Assembly: GCA_020718205.1 (NCBI GenBank)
Contig: DYSN01000021.1
Span: 1-44,163 of the forward strand
Source of the DNA: Draconibacterium orientale
GTDB lineage: Bacteria > Bacteroidota > Bacteroidia > Bacteroidales > UBA12170
Length of the DNA stretch: 44,163 bases
Direction: 5' to 3'
Each line of letters opens with the position of its first letter. The first letter of the stretch is position 1. This document shows, in pieces, positions 1-8,520 of this stretch. The position numbers and the translations under genes were made by a program. The notes beneath the pieces were generated by a model. That model had not been told where the DNA came from. It worked only from the letters and a program-made list of their open reading frames with translations, and searched no databases.

Positions 1-51
1 AATGAACTCTTTGCCTAACGCTAATACTTCCGTATCGTGCTAAAACGGGTG

Positions 52-59
52 CAAAAGTA
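52..59 (-). promoter_or_regulatory. Candidate -7 promoter element for a gene off the left edge
   Basis: The minus strand reads TACTTTTG, an exact match to the Bacteroidota -7 consensus TAnnTTTG. No start codon lies between it and the left edge on that strand, so the gene it would serve begins outside the window. No clear -33 TTTG partner is visible. It lies beyond the terminator of the neighbouring gene, which fits a new transcription unit. Confidence 0.35.
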
Positions 60-140
60 ATCTTTAATTGATTCGATTATCATTTAATATAAAATTATTT
101 TAATAATTATTAATTGTTGGTTATCATTATATTACAAGTG

Positions 141-197
141 ATAAAAATAAAAAATCACCAAACAATTAAGATAATTCTTAATTTCATTTGGCGATTT
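141..197 (-). terminator. Intrinsic terminator after the CxxCH T9SS gene
   Basis: In the minus-strand transcript an 11-bp outer stem (arms at 187-197 and 152-162, one G-U wobble) encloses a second 7-bp stem (177-183 with 164-170) and a 6-base loop. A U-rich stretch follows immediately (complement of 141-151). It lies about 50 bases past the stop codon of the 266-residue gene, where a terminator would be expected. Confidence 0.75.
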
Positions 198-245
198 ATA
201 AGCAGATTCTAAGCAGAATCCACTAAAAATATTAATTTATTAAGG

Positions 246-1046
246 CTATTTCTTAACCATCTTTTGAGTTAATCTTTTGGTTTCATTTGCAAAGGTTATC
301 ATATAAACCCCATTTCTAATAGTAGAAATATTAATGTCATCTCCGCTTTTGTAGTCATCATTATAAAGAACTAACTTACCAGTCATGTCTACCACAGAAA
401 TACTGCCCGTTTCTGAACCAAGAAAAAATCTCACATTGTTATTGGCTGGGTTAGGCGATATAATAAGTTTTTTAACTATTTCCTGATTATTGGTACCCAC
501 CGATGATTCGTCGACGGCAAGAGTAGATTTATAAACTACATCACCGCTGGTACCTCCATTATTATTGGCGGCATTGAAAGCACCATAAAATGTAATTAGT
601 CCAACATCGGTTGCTGGTGCTGTCCAATTTAATGTCCAGGTTTTTGCGTTGTTTTGTGGAGTTATTCCAGCGTTGGTGTGAGTAACTGCATGATTTGAGT
701 TCGTCAATTGGGTTTCGGAATTGATTATTGTAAACTGACCTACCTTGTTCCCATTGGAATCTTCAGCTGTTAGTTCAAAGCCAAAACGGCCAACACCATT
801 ATGAGTACCCGTTGCTGTGATCGTATAAGTTTCCCCAACTACATAGCCTAACGCGGGGATATTGGAAGTTATCCATCCATCGACTGCGACAGGAGTTCCT
901 GAATGACATTGAGTGCAAGTAGCATTATTATCACCCGGGCTACCTGACTTTCCTCCAGGACTTCCATTATGATAAAGGGTTCCGGCAAAAAACAAAGCTA
1001 TAACTGCAGGTGCGATTAAAAAGGTGAGTGTAAAATTTTTCTTCAT
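246..1046 (-). CDS. T9SS-sorted extracellular protein with a CxxCH motif (choice-of-anchor V / Reeler-like)
   Basis: This 266-residue protein has an N-terminal hydrophobic export signal (about 5-22). A Gly/Ser/Pro-rich segment follows, with CTQCH at 44-48, the form of a covalent haem c attachment site. A beta-sandwich region (about 55-175) has features I associate with the choice-of-anchor V / Reeler-like group. A type IX sorting domain (about 190-266) contains ISPNPANN and ends in KKMVKK-like basic residues. The protein is predicted to cross the outer membrane by T9SS and to be released or anchored at the surface. Whether haem is attached is unknown; two cysteines could instead form a disulfide. 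The ATG at 1046 is the first Met and gives a normal signal peptide. Its function is not known. Confidence 0.8.
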   Translation of the reverse strand: MKKNFTLTFLIAPAVIALFFAGTLYHNGSPGGKSGSPGDNNATCTQCHSGTPVAVDGWITSNIPALGYVVGETYTITATGTHNGVGRFGFELTAEDSNGNKVGQFTIINSETQLTNSNHAVTHTNAGITPQNNAKTWTLNWTAPATDVGLITFYGAFNAANNNGGTSGDVVYKSTLAVDESSVGTNNQEIVKKLIISPNPANNNVRFFLGSETGSISVVDMTGKLVLYNDDYKSGDDINISTIRNGVYMITFANETKRLTQKMVKK

Positions 1047-1201
1047 AAAATTTAGATTTTAAACATTAGTAATTTTTTGATTAGAGGTAGTTGATATAGC
1101 ATGTTCAGCACATAATATATTGTCCACTTACTTCAAAGAACAGCTAAAATTTAGCGATGGTTGTTCCTTAACAAACCTTTAACAGCTTGCTGAACTGATT
1201 T

Positions 1202-3271
1202 TCAATTGAATAAAATCCAGTTAACCCCAAATCTAAAAGCCGCGTCCTGGGCAGGATAGCCAGGACTTGAATAGTAATTGTAATCCATTAATCCGGCATT
1301 AAAATGATCGTATCGCACAAATAGTCTGGCCTTTCCAATTTTCGCATTTAGGTATGCATCCATAAATATATAATCTCCAATAGTTTGGTCATCCTGCAAA
1401 TGAAACAATCTTAAAGCAGGCATATATTTATTGGCATAATAGGATGTAAAATAGTTGAATTCCAATCCGATTTCCAAATCAAGTGCCTTATTAAAAAACT
1501 CGTTAAAGTAAAAAAGTCTGGCCTTTCCGGTAAAATCAGGTACTCTGATTACCGTAGGAACCGAAACCTTCTGGTAGGCCATTGAGATATCGCTTCCCCA
1601 GGGTCCTAAACGGAAGTCTTTTCTTACAAGCAGCAGCAAATACTGAATATTTCCAGTATACTGAACAGGCTGAAGGGTTTGGTCGATGTAAACATAATTT
1701 ATAATGTTTTGTAAACTAAAATTCAGGTATAGTTTTTCCCGATCGAATTTTGCATGCAAATTTTGAATGTCGGTTTTACTCAGATTATTGTTCCAAAAAA
1801 ATCTCGAAGAATGGAATGATTTATAAAATATATCGGGTTCTTTGTGAGTCAATTGAAGTCCGCCTGTAAATAAATTCGATTTTATTTTAATAAAAACTTT
1901 AGCACCAAAATAGAAATCATTGGCCAAATGATCTCCCTGATAATATGCAAAATCTGACGAAAGACTTAATTGCTTTGCAAAATTGACAAATACACCACCA
2001 ATGATGGCATAATTCTGAAAATCAGTCTTTTGGCAGGATTGAAAGTATTGAGTATATTCATGCCTGGCTCCAAAAAAGAAGTTTATCCATTTTGGTTTTC
2101 CCGCAAAGTCCTTATAATCAGAATTTGAATAAGTCAACTCATTTACATATTTTCTAAGTCCTATGGTATCGGTATAACTAGTGCTATCATAGGTTGGGTA
2201 AAATGGCAAACCATTATAGAGTGTTGATGATTGGTCGGAGTCGGTGTATTTGAAGTTCTGTCGTTCGTAATTAAAATAATGACTTAATTTTCCCAAATGA
2301 CTCACGGGATCAAAATAGGGCTTTTTATAGTGAGTAACTGTAAATGCTTTGAAATCAATAATATTAGTATCTGGAATTGCCGATAAATCTGGCTCAGATT
2401 TGGAAAAATAAAAGTTTTGAGTCACTGCAGCACCTGAAATTCTTATCAGATTTGCAGCATTTGATAAATTTATCGCTATGACTTCTCTATTACTTTCCAG
2501 ATTTTCTTCAAAATCTGAACGATTTTCCAGTCCGCCATTTTCCTGCAATACTAATTTATTATGGTAGTATTGTGCATTAAAATGATATCGCTTATCCACA
2601 GTTTGATAACTACCACCAACAATAAAATTCTTAACATCTGTTTTTTGTCTTTTATAAGCTCCTAAATGATTAAATAATCTGAAGTTCATATTCAGGCTCA
2701 CCTGCTGATTCAGAAAACTCTGAGCATGTGTAAATTTTAAAACATTCTCCCTTTTGGACCCCATAAGGTAAAACAATTCGGTGAATGGGGTTTTAACATC
2801 ATATAATTGAATGTTTGCAGGAGACCAAATAAACCCATTATTGGAGCTGATACCAGCGTTGAAACCCATTTGATTATTCGTAGAAAAAACACGCGATTCA
2901 TGGGCTGAACCGATGATACCTAAATTATTAAATTCGTTGGAGAAAAGCCCAGACGGATCATAATCAGCTGAATTATGATTGGTTGTATCGATAAATAACC
3001 TGTTGGAATAATTAATGCTGTCGCGAAAAAAGCCATGTCTGTATACATCAAGTGTATCCAATTTAATAAAGAAGTCGAACACAGCGGAATTGTTGGTCGT
3101 TTGCTCCTGTATATTAGGTAAATTCGCATCCATAGTGTCTTGATCCATAGCATCTTGCATGTTTACGTTTTTCAACCTGGTTTCTGATGAATCTGCTATT
3201 ATTTGGGAGTTGCCAACCATAGTCAGCAAAAGGTAAAACAGCATTAAATAAACATGGGTTGCTTTGGGCAT
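1202..3271 (-). CDS. Putative outer-membrane porin, Porin_10 family
   Basis: A 689-residue protein with an N-terminal signal sequence (about 1-23, ending GNSQ) and a short low-complexity linker with repeated Met-Asp. A long series of alternating aromatic/polar strands follows and ends in FRFGVNWILFN, a terminal beta-strand typical of outer-membrane barrels. The length, the aromatic girdles (many YYN, FNY and YFN motifs) and the absence of a plug or TonB box fit the Bacteroidota putative-porin family (PF14121) better than SusC/RagA. Substrate unknown. The gene stands alone, with 155 bases to the next gene downstream and a perfect -7 element 18 bases before its ATG. Confidence 0.75.
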   Translation of the reverse strand: MPKATHVYLMLFYLLLTMVGNSQIIADSSETRLKNVNMQDAMDQDTMDANLPNIQEQTTNNSAVFDFFIKLDTLDVYRHGFFRDSINYSNRLFIDTTNHNSADYDPSGLFSNEFNNLGIIGSAHESRVFSTNNQMGFNAGISSNNGFIWSPANIQLYDVKTPFTELFYLMGSKRENVLKFTHAQSFLNQQVSLNMNFRLFNHLGAYKRQKTDVKNFIVGGSYQTVDKRYHFNAQYYHNKLVLQENGGLENRSDFEENLESNREVIAINLSNAANLIRISGAAVTQNFYFSKSEPDLSAIPDTNIIDFKAFTVTHYKKPYFDPVSHLGKLSHYFNYERQNFKYTDSDQSSTLYNGLPFYPTYDSTSYTDTIGLRKYVNELTYSNSDYKDFAGKPKWINFFFGARHEYTQYFQSCQKTDFQNYAIIGGVFVNFAKQLSLSSDFAYYQGDHLANDFYFGAKVFIKIKSNLFTGGLQLTHKEPDIFYKSFHSSRFFWNNNLSKTDIQNLHAKFDREKLYLNFSLQNIINYVYIDQTLQPVQYTGNIQYLLLLVRKDFRLGPWGSDISMAYQKVSVPTVIRVPDFTGKARLFYFNEFFNKALDLEIGLEFNYFTSYYANKYMPALRLFHLQDDQTIGDYIFMDAYLNAKIGKARLFVRYDHFNAGLMDYNYYSSPGYPAQDAAFRFGVNWILFN

Positions 3272-3288
3272 TGAAACTAAATTTGATG

Positions 3289-3296
3289 CAAATTTA
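3289..3296 (-). promoter_or_regulatory. Candidate -7 element of the Porin_10 gene
   Basis: The minus strand reads TAAATTTG, a perfect TAnnTTTG match, ending 17 bases before the porin ATG. A TTG lies about 26 bases further upstream, a little beyond the usual spacing for a -33 element, so the call rests on the -7 match and its position. Confidence 0.45.
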
Positions 3297-3335
3297 ATGA
3301 TTTACCTATGAGGGACGGTTTTCAATTATGAAAAA

Positions 3336-4982
3336 TTAGTTTTTCATTAGAGTACCTGAATATATACTCTTATTGCTAATAGTAACTTTGAAATGATAAA
3401 TATCAGGTCTATAGTTTAATCCAAATGCTGAAATTCCAGAGTTTAGTGGTTTATATTCAATAAGTTGACCTAAGCTATTGGTTACAATAATGCTAAATTT
3501 CCGATGATTATTATCCAGAGTTTCAAGGTAAAAACCGGAGCTGGAAATCGTTGGATATATTTTAATCGAAGAAGATGGGATAGTTTGATTTGCGGAAAGC
3601 CAGGTATCATCTTTAAAATAGGCAATGTATATTTTTTTCGAATAAGGACTTTCGAGAATTTGATCGCGTATAGCTATTTCGTTGCTGTATTGGCCAACGA
3701 TAAAAAAATGGTTGGGGTTAGGGACAGCAATATCGGTAATATTGGCACGTTCTCCGGTAATTTGCTGAGCCTGAGCAATTGAACCATCGGGACTAATTTT
3801 TACAACAAACACTTCATTACTTCCGCAACAAAGATTATAGGGCAGCACAATTTCTCCAAAATGAATATGGTTCAAATAATGACCTGAGATATGTGCGTTG
3901 CCCAAATGATCAAGCGAAAGGCTGACCACCGATTCCATGGATGAACTATAAAATCTTTGTGCCCAATGTACATCGCCATTGGTTGAGAATTTTGCAAAAT
4001 AGATGTCCTCATCGAATTCTGCAGTAGTTAATACCTGGTTTCCGAGATAAATCGATGAACTAAAAGTTCCTGTGGCGACTATATCACCTGTGGAACCTGC
4101 TTCAATTTTTATTACTGGCTTTAGATCGTCGCCTTGAAATTGATATGCCCACAGAACCTGAAGGCTATTATTTAGTTTTGCCAAATATAAACCGAGTTTA
4201 TCGCCAGCATCAAAGGAAATTTCCCCGAAACTAATCGTTTTATTAAAATCGCCCGCAATATAAATATTTCCATAAGTATCGGCAGTGATAGCGGATATTT
4301 GGTCAACACCTTCACCGCCAGCAGAAAAAGTTGCCAATATATTGCCATACAAGTCAAGCTTTGCAACAAATAAATCGGTTTCATCAGAGCTATAGACGGT
4401 ATCGGTTTCCAACACGGTGTAATCGTAAAATCTGCCTGCAATTACAATAGATTCATAAACAATTTCCATATCAATAAAAGACTCGGAATTGGGTCTCCCA
4501 AAAGTTTTAACCCATTCGCATTCACCAGAATTGGAATATTTTGCCAAAAACATATCGAAAGCTCCATTACTGTTAAAAATCTGATTGTTAATGCTCATGG
4601 ATTGACTGAATTTGCCCATGAGATAAAGATTTCCTTCAGAATCGCAAATTACTTTTTGAGCAAACTGGTCGTTGATTCCACCATCGCTCATGGTTCAGGC
4701 TATACTTCCATCTTGATTAATTGATACTAAAGCCAAATCGGCATCGCCATTGGATTCCAAGACTTCCTCACCCATTTGAAATTGATCTTCAAAATCGGTG
4801 AAAAGAAACAGATGATTTGCTTTATCAGTTGTTATTGAACGAATATCGGTATCAAAACTATCATTTCCATAATCAAAGACCCAATGCAAATCAGACTGCT
4901 TCCCCATTACTGAAAGCCGCACCAATAAAAAGATAGTAAAATACAGGTAAACAATAGGTTTATTCATGATGATAGGGTTCAT
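3336..4982 (-). pseudogene. SBBP-repeat T9SS-sorted protein interrupted by an in-frame TGA
   Basis: Read through, this is one 548-codon frame with a signal peptide, about seven SBBP-like beta-propeller repeats (GNIYIAGDF, GNLYLMGKF, GNAHISGHY) and a T9SS sorting domain (last ~75 residues, starting IKIYPTISSSG). A single TGA at 4695-4697 splits it into a 95-residue front and a 451-residue back that restarts only at an internal ATG (4691), which would lack a signal peptide. Sister repeats have Trp at the matching place (ECEWVKTFG, VLWAYQFQG, VHWAQRF, against GSIA-stop-TMSDGG), so TGG to TGA is the simplest explanation. The likely start is the ATG at 4967, where rlmH ends (ATGAATAA overlap), rather than 4982. 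A sequencing error cannot be excluded. Confidence 0.75.
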
Positions 4983-5433
4983 TGTTTAAAATACTAAATG
5001 CGCGATACAATTGTTCCATAAATATTATTCGTATAATTTGATGCGAGAAAGTCATTGATGAAAGTTTTAGTTGGTCGTTACTTCTTTCATAAACAGCGAA
5101 ACTAAAACCATAGGCACCTCCAATCAAAAAAACCAGATTCTTCATTCCCTGAACCATTTTTGATTGAATAAAAGTTGAGAATTCAATGCTGGTCAGGTTT
5201 TTTCCCCGCTCATCCAAAAGCACCAAAAAATCGTTGTTCGAGATTTTGTTCAAAATAGCCTCCCCTTCTTTAATTTTAAGCTCATCTTCGCTCAAATTCT
5301 TTACATTTTTCAAATTGGAAATTACCTCTATTTGAAATGGAATATATCGTTTAATTCTCGACTGATACATATTTATACCAGACTGAACATAATCGATACT
5401 TGTTTTTCCAACAACCAGAAGTGTAATCTTCAT
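4960..5433 (-). CDS. rlmH: 23S rRNA (pseudouridine1915-N3)-methyltransferase RlmH
   Basis: RlmH methylates pseudouridine 1915 in helix 69 of 23S rRNA, using S-adenosylmethionine on assembled ribosomes. The 157-residue length is normal for this SPOUT family. The N-terminal MKITLLVVGKT, LLDERGKNLTSIEF near residue 90, the glycine-rich cofactor loop FLIGGAYGF near 110-120 and the C-terminal SHQIIRIIFMEQLYRAFSILNNEPYHHE-type end are all diagnostic. It overlaps the start of the SBBP-repeat gene by 8 bases (or 23 if the more upstream ATG is used), so the two are probably co-transcribed although unrelated in function. Confidence 0.95.
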   Translation of the reverse strand: MKITLLVVGKTSIDYVQSGINMYQSRIKRYIPFQIEVISNLKNVKNLSEDELKIKEGEAILNKISNNDFLVLLDERGKNLTSIEFSTFIQSKMVQGMKNLVFLIGGAYGFSFAVYERSNDQLKLSSMTFSHQIIRIIFMEQLYRAFSILNNEPYHHE

Positions 5434-5533
5434 TTTAGGTTCAATTGCTTTTAAACGAGGGACAATAGACCCATTTCTTTAGATTTTGCTATTAGCAATA
5501 CATCAAGATTGGTTATTTCATCCGTTTTTTTTG

Positions 5534-5541
5534 CAAACTTA
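5534..5541 (-). promoter_or_regulatory. Candidate -7 element for rlmH
   Basis: The minus strand reads TAAGTTTG, matching TAnnTTTG, with a leader of about 100 bases to rlmH. No good -33 element is seen. Confidence 0.3.
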
Positions 5542-5732
5542 ATAAAACCGTTATAAATGAACCATAGGCAGGAATAAATGACCAACTTTATTAGTTTTTT
5601 AACAAAATCTCAACGAGCAAATTTGGAGTAAATCATTAAAAAAACTTTCCGACATCGTTAATATACTATCTCTTACAGCTCAACCACAATCAATAAAAGC
5701 AAAAAATAAATATAATTTGGCCATAATATTGC

Positions 5733-5740
5733 TATTTTTG
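5733..5740 (+). promoter_or_regulatory. Candidate -7 element for the DUF4783-nadC-yihY unit
   Basis: The plus strand reads TATTTTTG. A TTTG 13 bases upstream is closer than the usual ~19-base spacing. If real, the leader is about 170 bases long. Confidence 0.25.
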
Positions 5741-5915
5741 CGGGTACTAAAAATTAATTTGCCAATTAAGCAGAATCATAATCCAGGAAATGCGGGAAGG
5801 TTAATTTTTGTAGAAATTAAATGTAATTCTTTGATGTTATTGTTTTTTCGATTATCGTTTGAATTTATTTAGTTATTGATATTTAATATATTACAAAGTA
5901 TTAAATCTCCACAAT

Positions 5916-6299
5916 ATGAAAAAAATAATAGTGCTTTTAGTCCTCTTATTCCCGGGCACAGTAATGATTGCTCAGGATAAAAAAGACGTTTTTGACGATA
6001 TTTCTCAAGCGTTTTTAACAAACGATTCTCAAAGAATTGGAAATAATCTGGCTCAATCTATCGACATAAGCATTTTGACGAATGATGGAACATTTGGGAA
6101 GCCTCAGGCAACTGTATTGATAAAAGATTTTCTGCAATCAAACAATGTAAGTTCATTTACCATAAAACACAAAGGTTCGAGTAACGATTTGACTCAATAT
6201 GCCGTTTGTAATATGACTTCAGGGCAAATCAACTGGAGAGTATATATCCTTGTCAATAAGGAGCTTAAAATTATACAATTACAAATTGAAAAAGAATAA
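5916..6299 (+). CDS. DUF4783 domain-containing exported protein
   Basis: A 127-residue protein with a clear signal peptide (MKKIIVLLVLLFPGTVMIAQ, cleavage near 20) and a small NTF2-like domain (FDDISQAFLTNDSQRIGNNLAQSIDIS at the start, FTIKHKGSS near the middle, YILVNKELKIIQLQIEKE at the end). This is the Bacteroidota DUF4783 family, usually found beside nadC as here. The molecular role is unknown. It starts the plus-strand unit, and nadC begins 7 bases after its stop. Confidence 0.85.
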   Translation: MKKIIVLLVLLFPGTVMIAQDKKDVFDDISQAFLTNDSQRIGNNLAQSIDISILTNDGTFGKPQATVLIKDFLQSNNVSSFTIKHKGSSNDLTQYAVCNMTSGQINWRVYILVNKELKIIQLQIEKE

Positions 6300-6306
6300 A
6301 TATCCT

Positions 6307-7143
6307 ATGACCATTGAACAACATATCAGGCTTGCCCTTGAAGAAGATCTCGGAAGTGGCGATCACACATCGTTATCAACCATTCCAGCCCATGCCAGAG
6401 GGAAAGCCAGGCTCGTTGCCAAAGAAAGTGGTGTTTTGGCTGGAGTTAGAATTGCAGAAATGGTTTACAAGCAAATTGATTCTGCGACAGATATAAAGAT
6501 TTTTATAAACGATGGTGAAAAAATCAATAAAGGCGATATTATTTTCGAAGTCAGTGGAAAATCTATAGCGATTTTATCGGCAGAACGATTGGCTTTGAAT
6601 TATATGCAAAGGATGAGCGGTATAGCTACGACCACAAGCAAATATATTGCACTCCTCGAAGGGACCAAAACTCAATTACTAGATACCCGAAAAACTACAC
6701 CGCTCATGCGTCTTTTGGAAAAAGAAGCGGTTGTTTTGGGCGGGGCAAAAAACCACCGCATGGGCTTGTACGATATGATCATGATTAAAGACAACCATGT
6801 CGATTTTAGTGGAGGCATAATTCAGGCCATCGATGCCTGCCACAAGTATCTAACAAAGAATGATTTGAGATTGAAAATTGAGATTGAAGTCAGGAATATG
6901 AATGAGTTGGAAATAGTTTTAGAAAAAGGTGGAATAGATAGAATTATGTTAGATAATTTCGATCCGGAAACCTTGAAAGAAGCTATTGGAAAAATTGGGC
7001 ATCGTTTTGAGACAGAAGCCAGTGGCGGCATCACGGCCGACAACTTAAGAGTTTATGCAGAAACTGGAGTTGATTATATTTCGGTTGGAGCATTAACTCA
7101 TCAAATAAAAAGCCTCGATTTGAGTTTGCAAGCACTTTTATAA
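6307..7143 (+). CDS. nadC: Nicotinate-nucleotide pyrophosphorylase (carboxylating)
   Basis: NadC converts quinolinate and PRPP to nicotinate mononucleotide, CO2 and pyrophosphate in de novo NAD synthesis. From MTIEQH the protein is 278 residues, the family norm. Visible signatures are LEEDLGSGDHTS at the N-terminus, the substrate-binding LDTRKTTPLMRLLEK, GGAKNHRMGLYDMIMIKDNH, and barrel-strand motifs IEIEVRN, IDRIMLDNF, ASGGI and DYISVGALTH. A longer in-frame start at 6250 would overlap the DUF4783 gene and add a lysine-rich stretch foreign to the family, so the ATG at 6307 is preferred. nadA and nadB are not in the window. Confidence 0.95.
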   Translation: MTIEQHIRLALEEDLGSGDHTSLSTIPAHARGKARLVAKESGVLAGVRIAEMVYKQIDSATDIKIFINDGEKINKGDIIFEVSGKSIAILSAERLALNYMQRMSGIATTTSKYIALLEGTKTQLLDTRKTTPLMRLLEKEAVVLGGAKNHRMGLYDMIMIKDNHVDFSGGIIQAIDACHKYLTKNDLRLKIEIEVRNMNELEIVLEKGGIDRIMLDNFDPETLKEAIGKIGHRFETEASGGITADNLRVYAETGVDYISVGALTHQIKSLDLSLQALL

Positions 7144-7156
7144 TACCTTCATTGCT

Positions 7157-8044
7157 GTGAAAAACAAACTGCTTTGGCTACGTACAATAGTTATCCCCGG
7201 ATTTGATAATGTTCCAATATATAAGGTTCTCACCTTCTTTGTGAAAGGTGTCATGAATGGAGCCATTACAACCCGAGCTTCAGCCATTTCATTTAGTTTA
7301 TTCCTCGCACTTTTTCCGGCTCTTATTTTCATGTTTACTCTGATTCCATTTATCCCCATTGAAAATTTTCAGGAGATTTTACTTGGATTGCTAAAAGACA
7401 TCACCCCAAATAAAGCCTGGGAAGCAGTAGAATCTACTGTGATTGATATTGTAACCCGTCCGAGAGGAAGTTTGTTAAGTCTGGGTTTTTTCCTTGCCCT
7501 GTTTTTCGCAACGAATGGGATCAACAGCCTTATTGATGCTTTTAATGCCTCGTACCATACCATAGAATCCAGAGGAATCTTTATGCAACGTTGGGTAGCC
7601 ATTGTTTTGGTCTTTCTATTGGCCATTCTTTTGGTTATTGCCATTGCGGCTCTCACCACCGGAACTGCGTTCTTCAACTATTTGGACGACAAGAATCTGA
7701 TACACGACAGATTTGTGATATTATTAATTCAATGGAGCAGGTGGTTAGTTTTGCTCTTACTCACTTATTTTGGGATCTCTTTTATTTATTATTGGGGGCC
7801 AGCACGTAAGACACCATTTAAATTTTTCTCTGCAGGCTCTAGCCTTGCAACCATTTTTATGATGTTAATTAATATTGGATTTAATTTTTATGCCAACAAT
7901 GTGGCGCAGTACAATGTATTATATGGATCTATTGGGACATTATTGTTAATCCTGCTTTGGGTGTATTTTAATTCGCTGATTGTTTTAATTGGATTCGAAT
8001 TAAATGCCAGTATTCTATTGGCCAGAAAATCGTTGAAAGAATAA
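7157..8044 (+). CDS. YihY/BrkB family inner-membrane protein
   Basis: A 295-residue integral membrane protein with about six hydrophobic segments and the family's early motif TTRASAISFSLFLALFPALIF (about 37-57). The later STFVF-type region is represented by LGFFLALFFATNGINSLIDAFN and the end by LLILLWVYFNSLIVLIGFELNA. BrkB proteins were once thought to be RNase BN; their actual function is not settled. The start is a GTG 13 bases after the nadC stop; the next Met (7253) would remove part of the conserved N-terminal region, so GTG is preferred. It is probably co-transcribed with nadC. Confidence 0.85.
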   Translation: MKNKLLWLRTIVIPGFDNVPIYKVLTFFVKGVMNGAITTRASAISFSLFLALFPALIFMFTLIPFIPIENFQEILLGLLKDITPNKAWEAVESTVIDIVTRPRGSLLSLGFFLALFFATNGINSLIDAFNASYHTIESRGIFMQRWVAIVLVFLLAILLVIAIAALTTGTAFFNYLDDKNLIHDRFVILLIQWSRWLVLLLLTYFGISFIYYWGPARKTPFKFFSAGSSLATIFMMLINIGFNFYANNVAQYNVLYGSIGTLLLILLWVYFNSLIVLIGFELNASILLARKSLKE

Positions 8045-8056
8045 ATATTTTTAGAA

Positions 8057-8455
8057 TCAGGCAGCAGGCAGACCTCTTAATTCCAACAGGGAGCCTTCTT
8101 CACTAAATATCAGCAAGCTCCTAATAATCAATGGTCTTTGGGTGATTATTTCGTATTTTTTAGTAGCGTTTGAGCATATAAAGATGGCGCTCATTATTTC
8201 TCCATAGGGTTCGCAATGTGTTTTTATCTTAGATGGAACATCGCAAAATTTTAAATTTTTTTTGTACTCGATGAGTTTACCCTGGGCTGAAATTCTTGCA
8301 ATATGTTCAATTTCATCCACATAGAATATGGCTTCAAAATCATTTTCAATGGTTGACCATTCTACATTCAGACAGTGTGGGAAATGTCCTTCCAGTTGGG
8401 AAGTAACTGCTTCCGGAACATAATCCTCACTACTTTTAAAAAGGTCATCAATCAT
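8057..8455 (-). CDS. Small PepSY-like protein downstream of an ECF sigma factor
   Basis: A 132-residue protein with no signal peptide or membrane segment, so predicted cytoplasmic. The pattern HFPHCLNVEWSTIENDFEAIFYV followed by IARISAQGKLIEYKKNL resembles the short beta-alpha PepSY-like / DUF2874 fold of Bacteroidota. The C-terminal half (YEIITQRPLIIRSLLIFSEEG) may be a second such unit. It lies 65 bases downstream of the ECF sigma gene on the same strand and is likely co-transcribed, in the position where an anti-sigma factor is often encoded. A regulatory role is inference only. It converges on the BrkB gene with 12 bases between stops. Confidence 0.6.
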   Translation of the reverse strand: MIDDLFKSSEDYVPEAVTSQLEGHFPHCLNVEWSTIENDFEAIFYVDEIEHIARISAQGKLIEYKKNLKFCDVPSKIKTHCEPYGEIMSAIFICSNATKKYEIITQRPLIIRSLLIFSEEGSLLELRGLPAA

Positions 8456-8520
8456 ACCACAAAAAAAATTGTTTCAGTATTTTGACGACGGAAATAATAA
8501 AAGTAACGAAAAAAAAATGT

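Larger units (their letters stand above)
5434..5915. other. 482-base AT-rich intergenic region between divergent rlmH and DUF4783 genes
   Basis: No credible coding frame, RNA gene or long repeat is visible. It should hold divergent promoters. Two perfect TAnnTTTG matches occur: one on the minus strand about 100 bases before rlmH and one on the plus strand about 175 bases before the DUF4783 gene. The latter would leave a long AT-rich leader in which I see no riboswitch-like fold. Confidence 0.5.

Noticed and set aside
1143-1155. Small palindrome GCTAAA-A-TTTAGC upstream of the CxxCH gene
   Set aside because: Short, AT-rich and expected by chance at this base composition.
4695-4697. TGA read as tryptophan (alternative genetic code) or selenocysteine
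   Set aside because: TGA ends other complete genes here (prmA at 24616 and the Porin_10 gene at 1202) at normal lengths, so TGA is a stop in this genome. The aligned residue in sister repeats is Trp, not Cys, and no SECIS-like hairpin is evident.
6250-6306. Upstream start for nadC
   Set aside because: Overlaps the DUF4783 gene and adds lysine-rich residues absent from the family.
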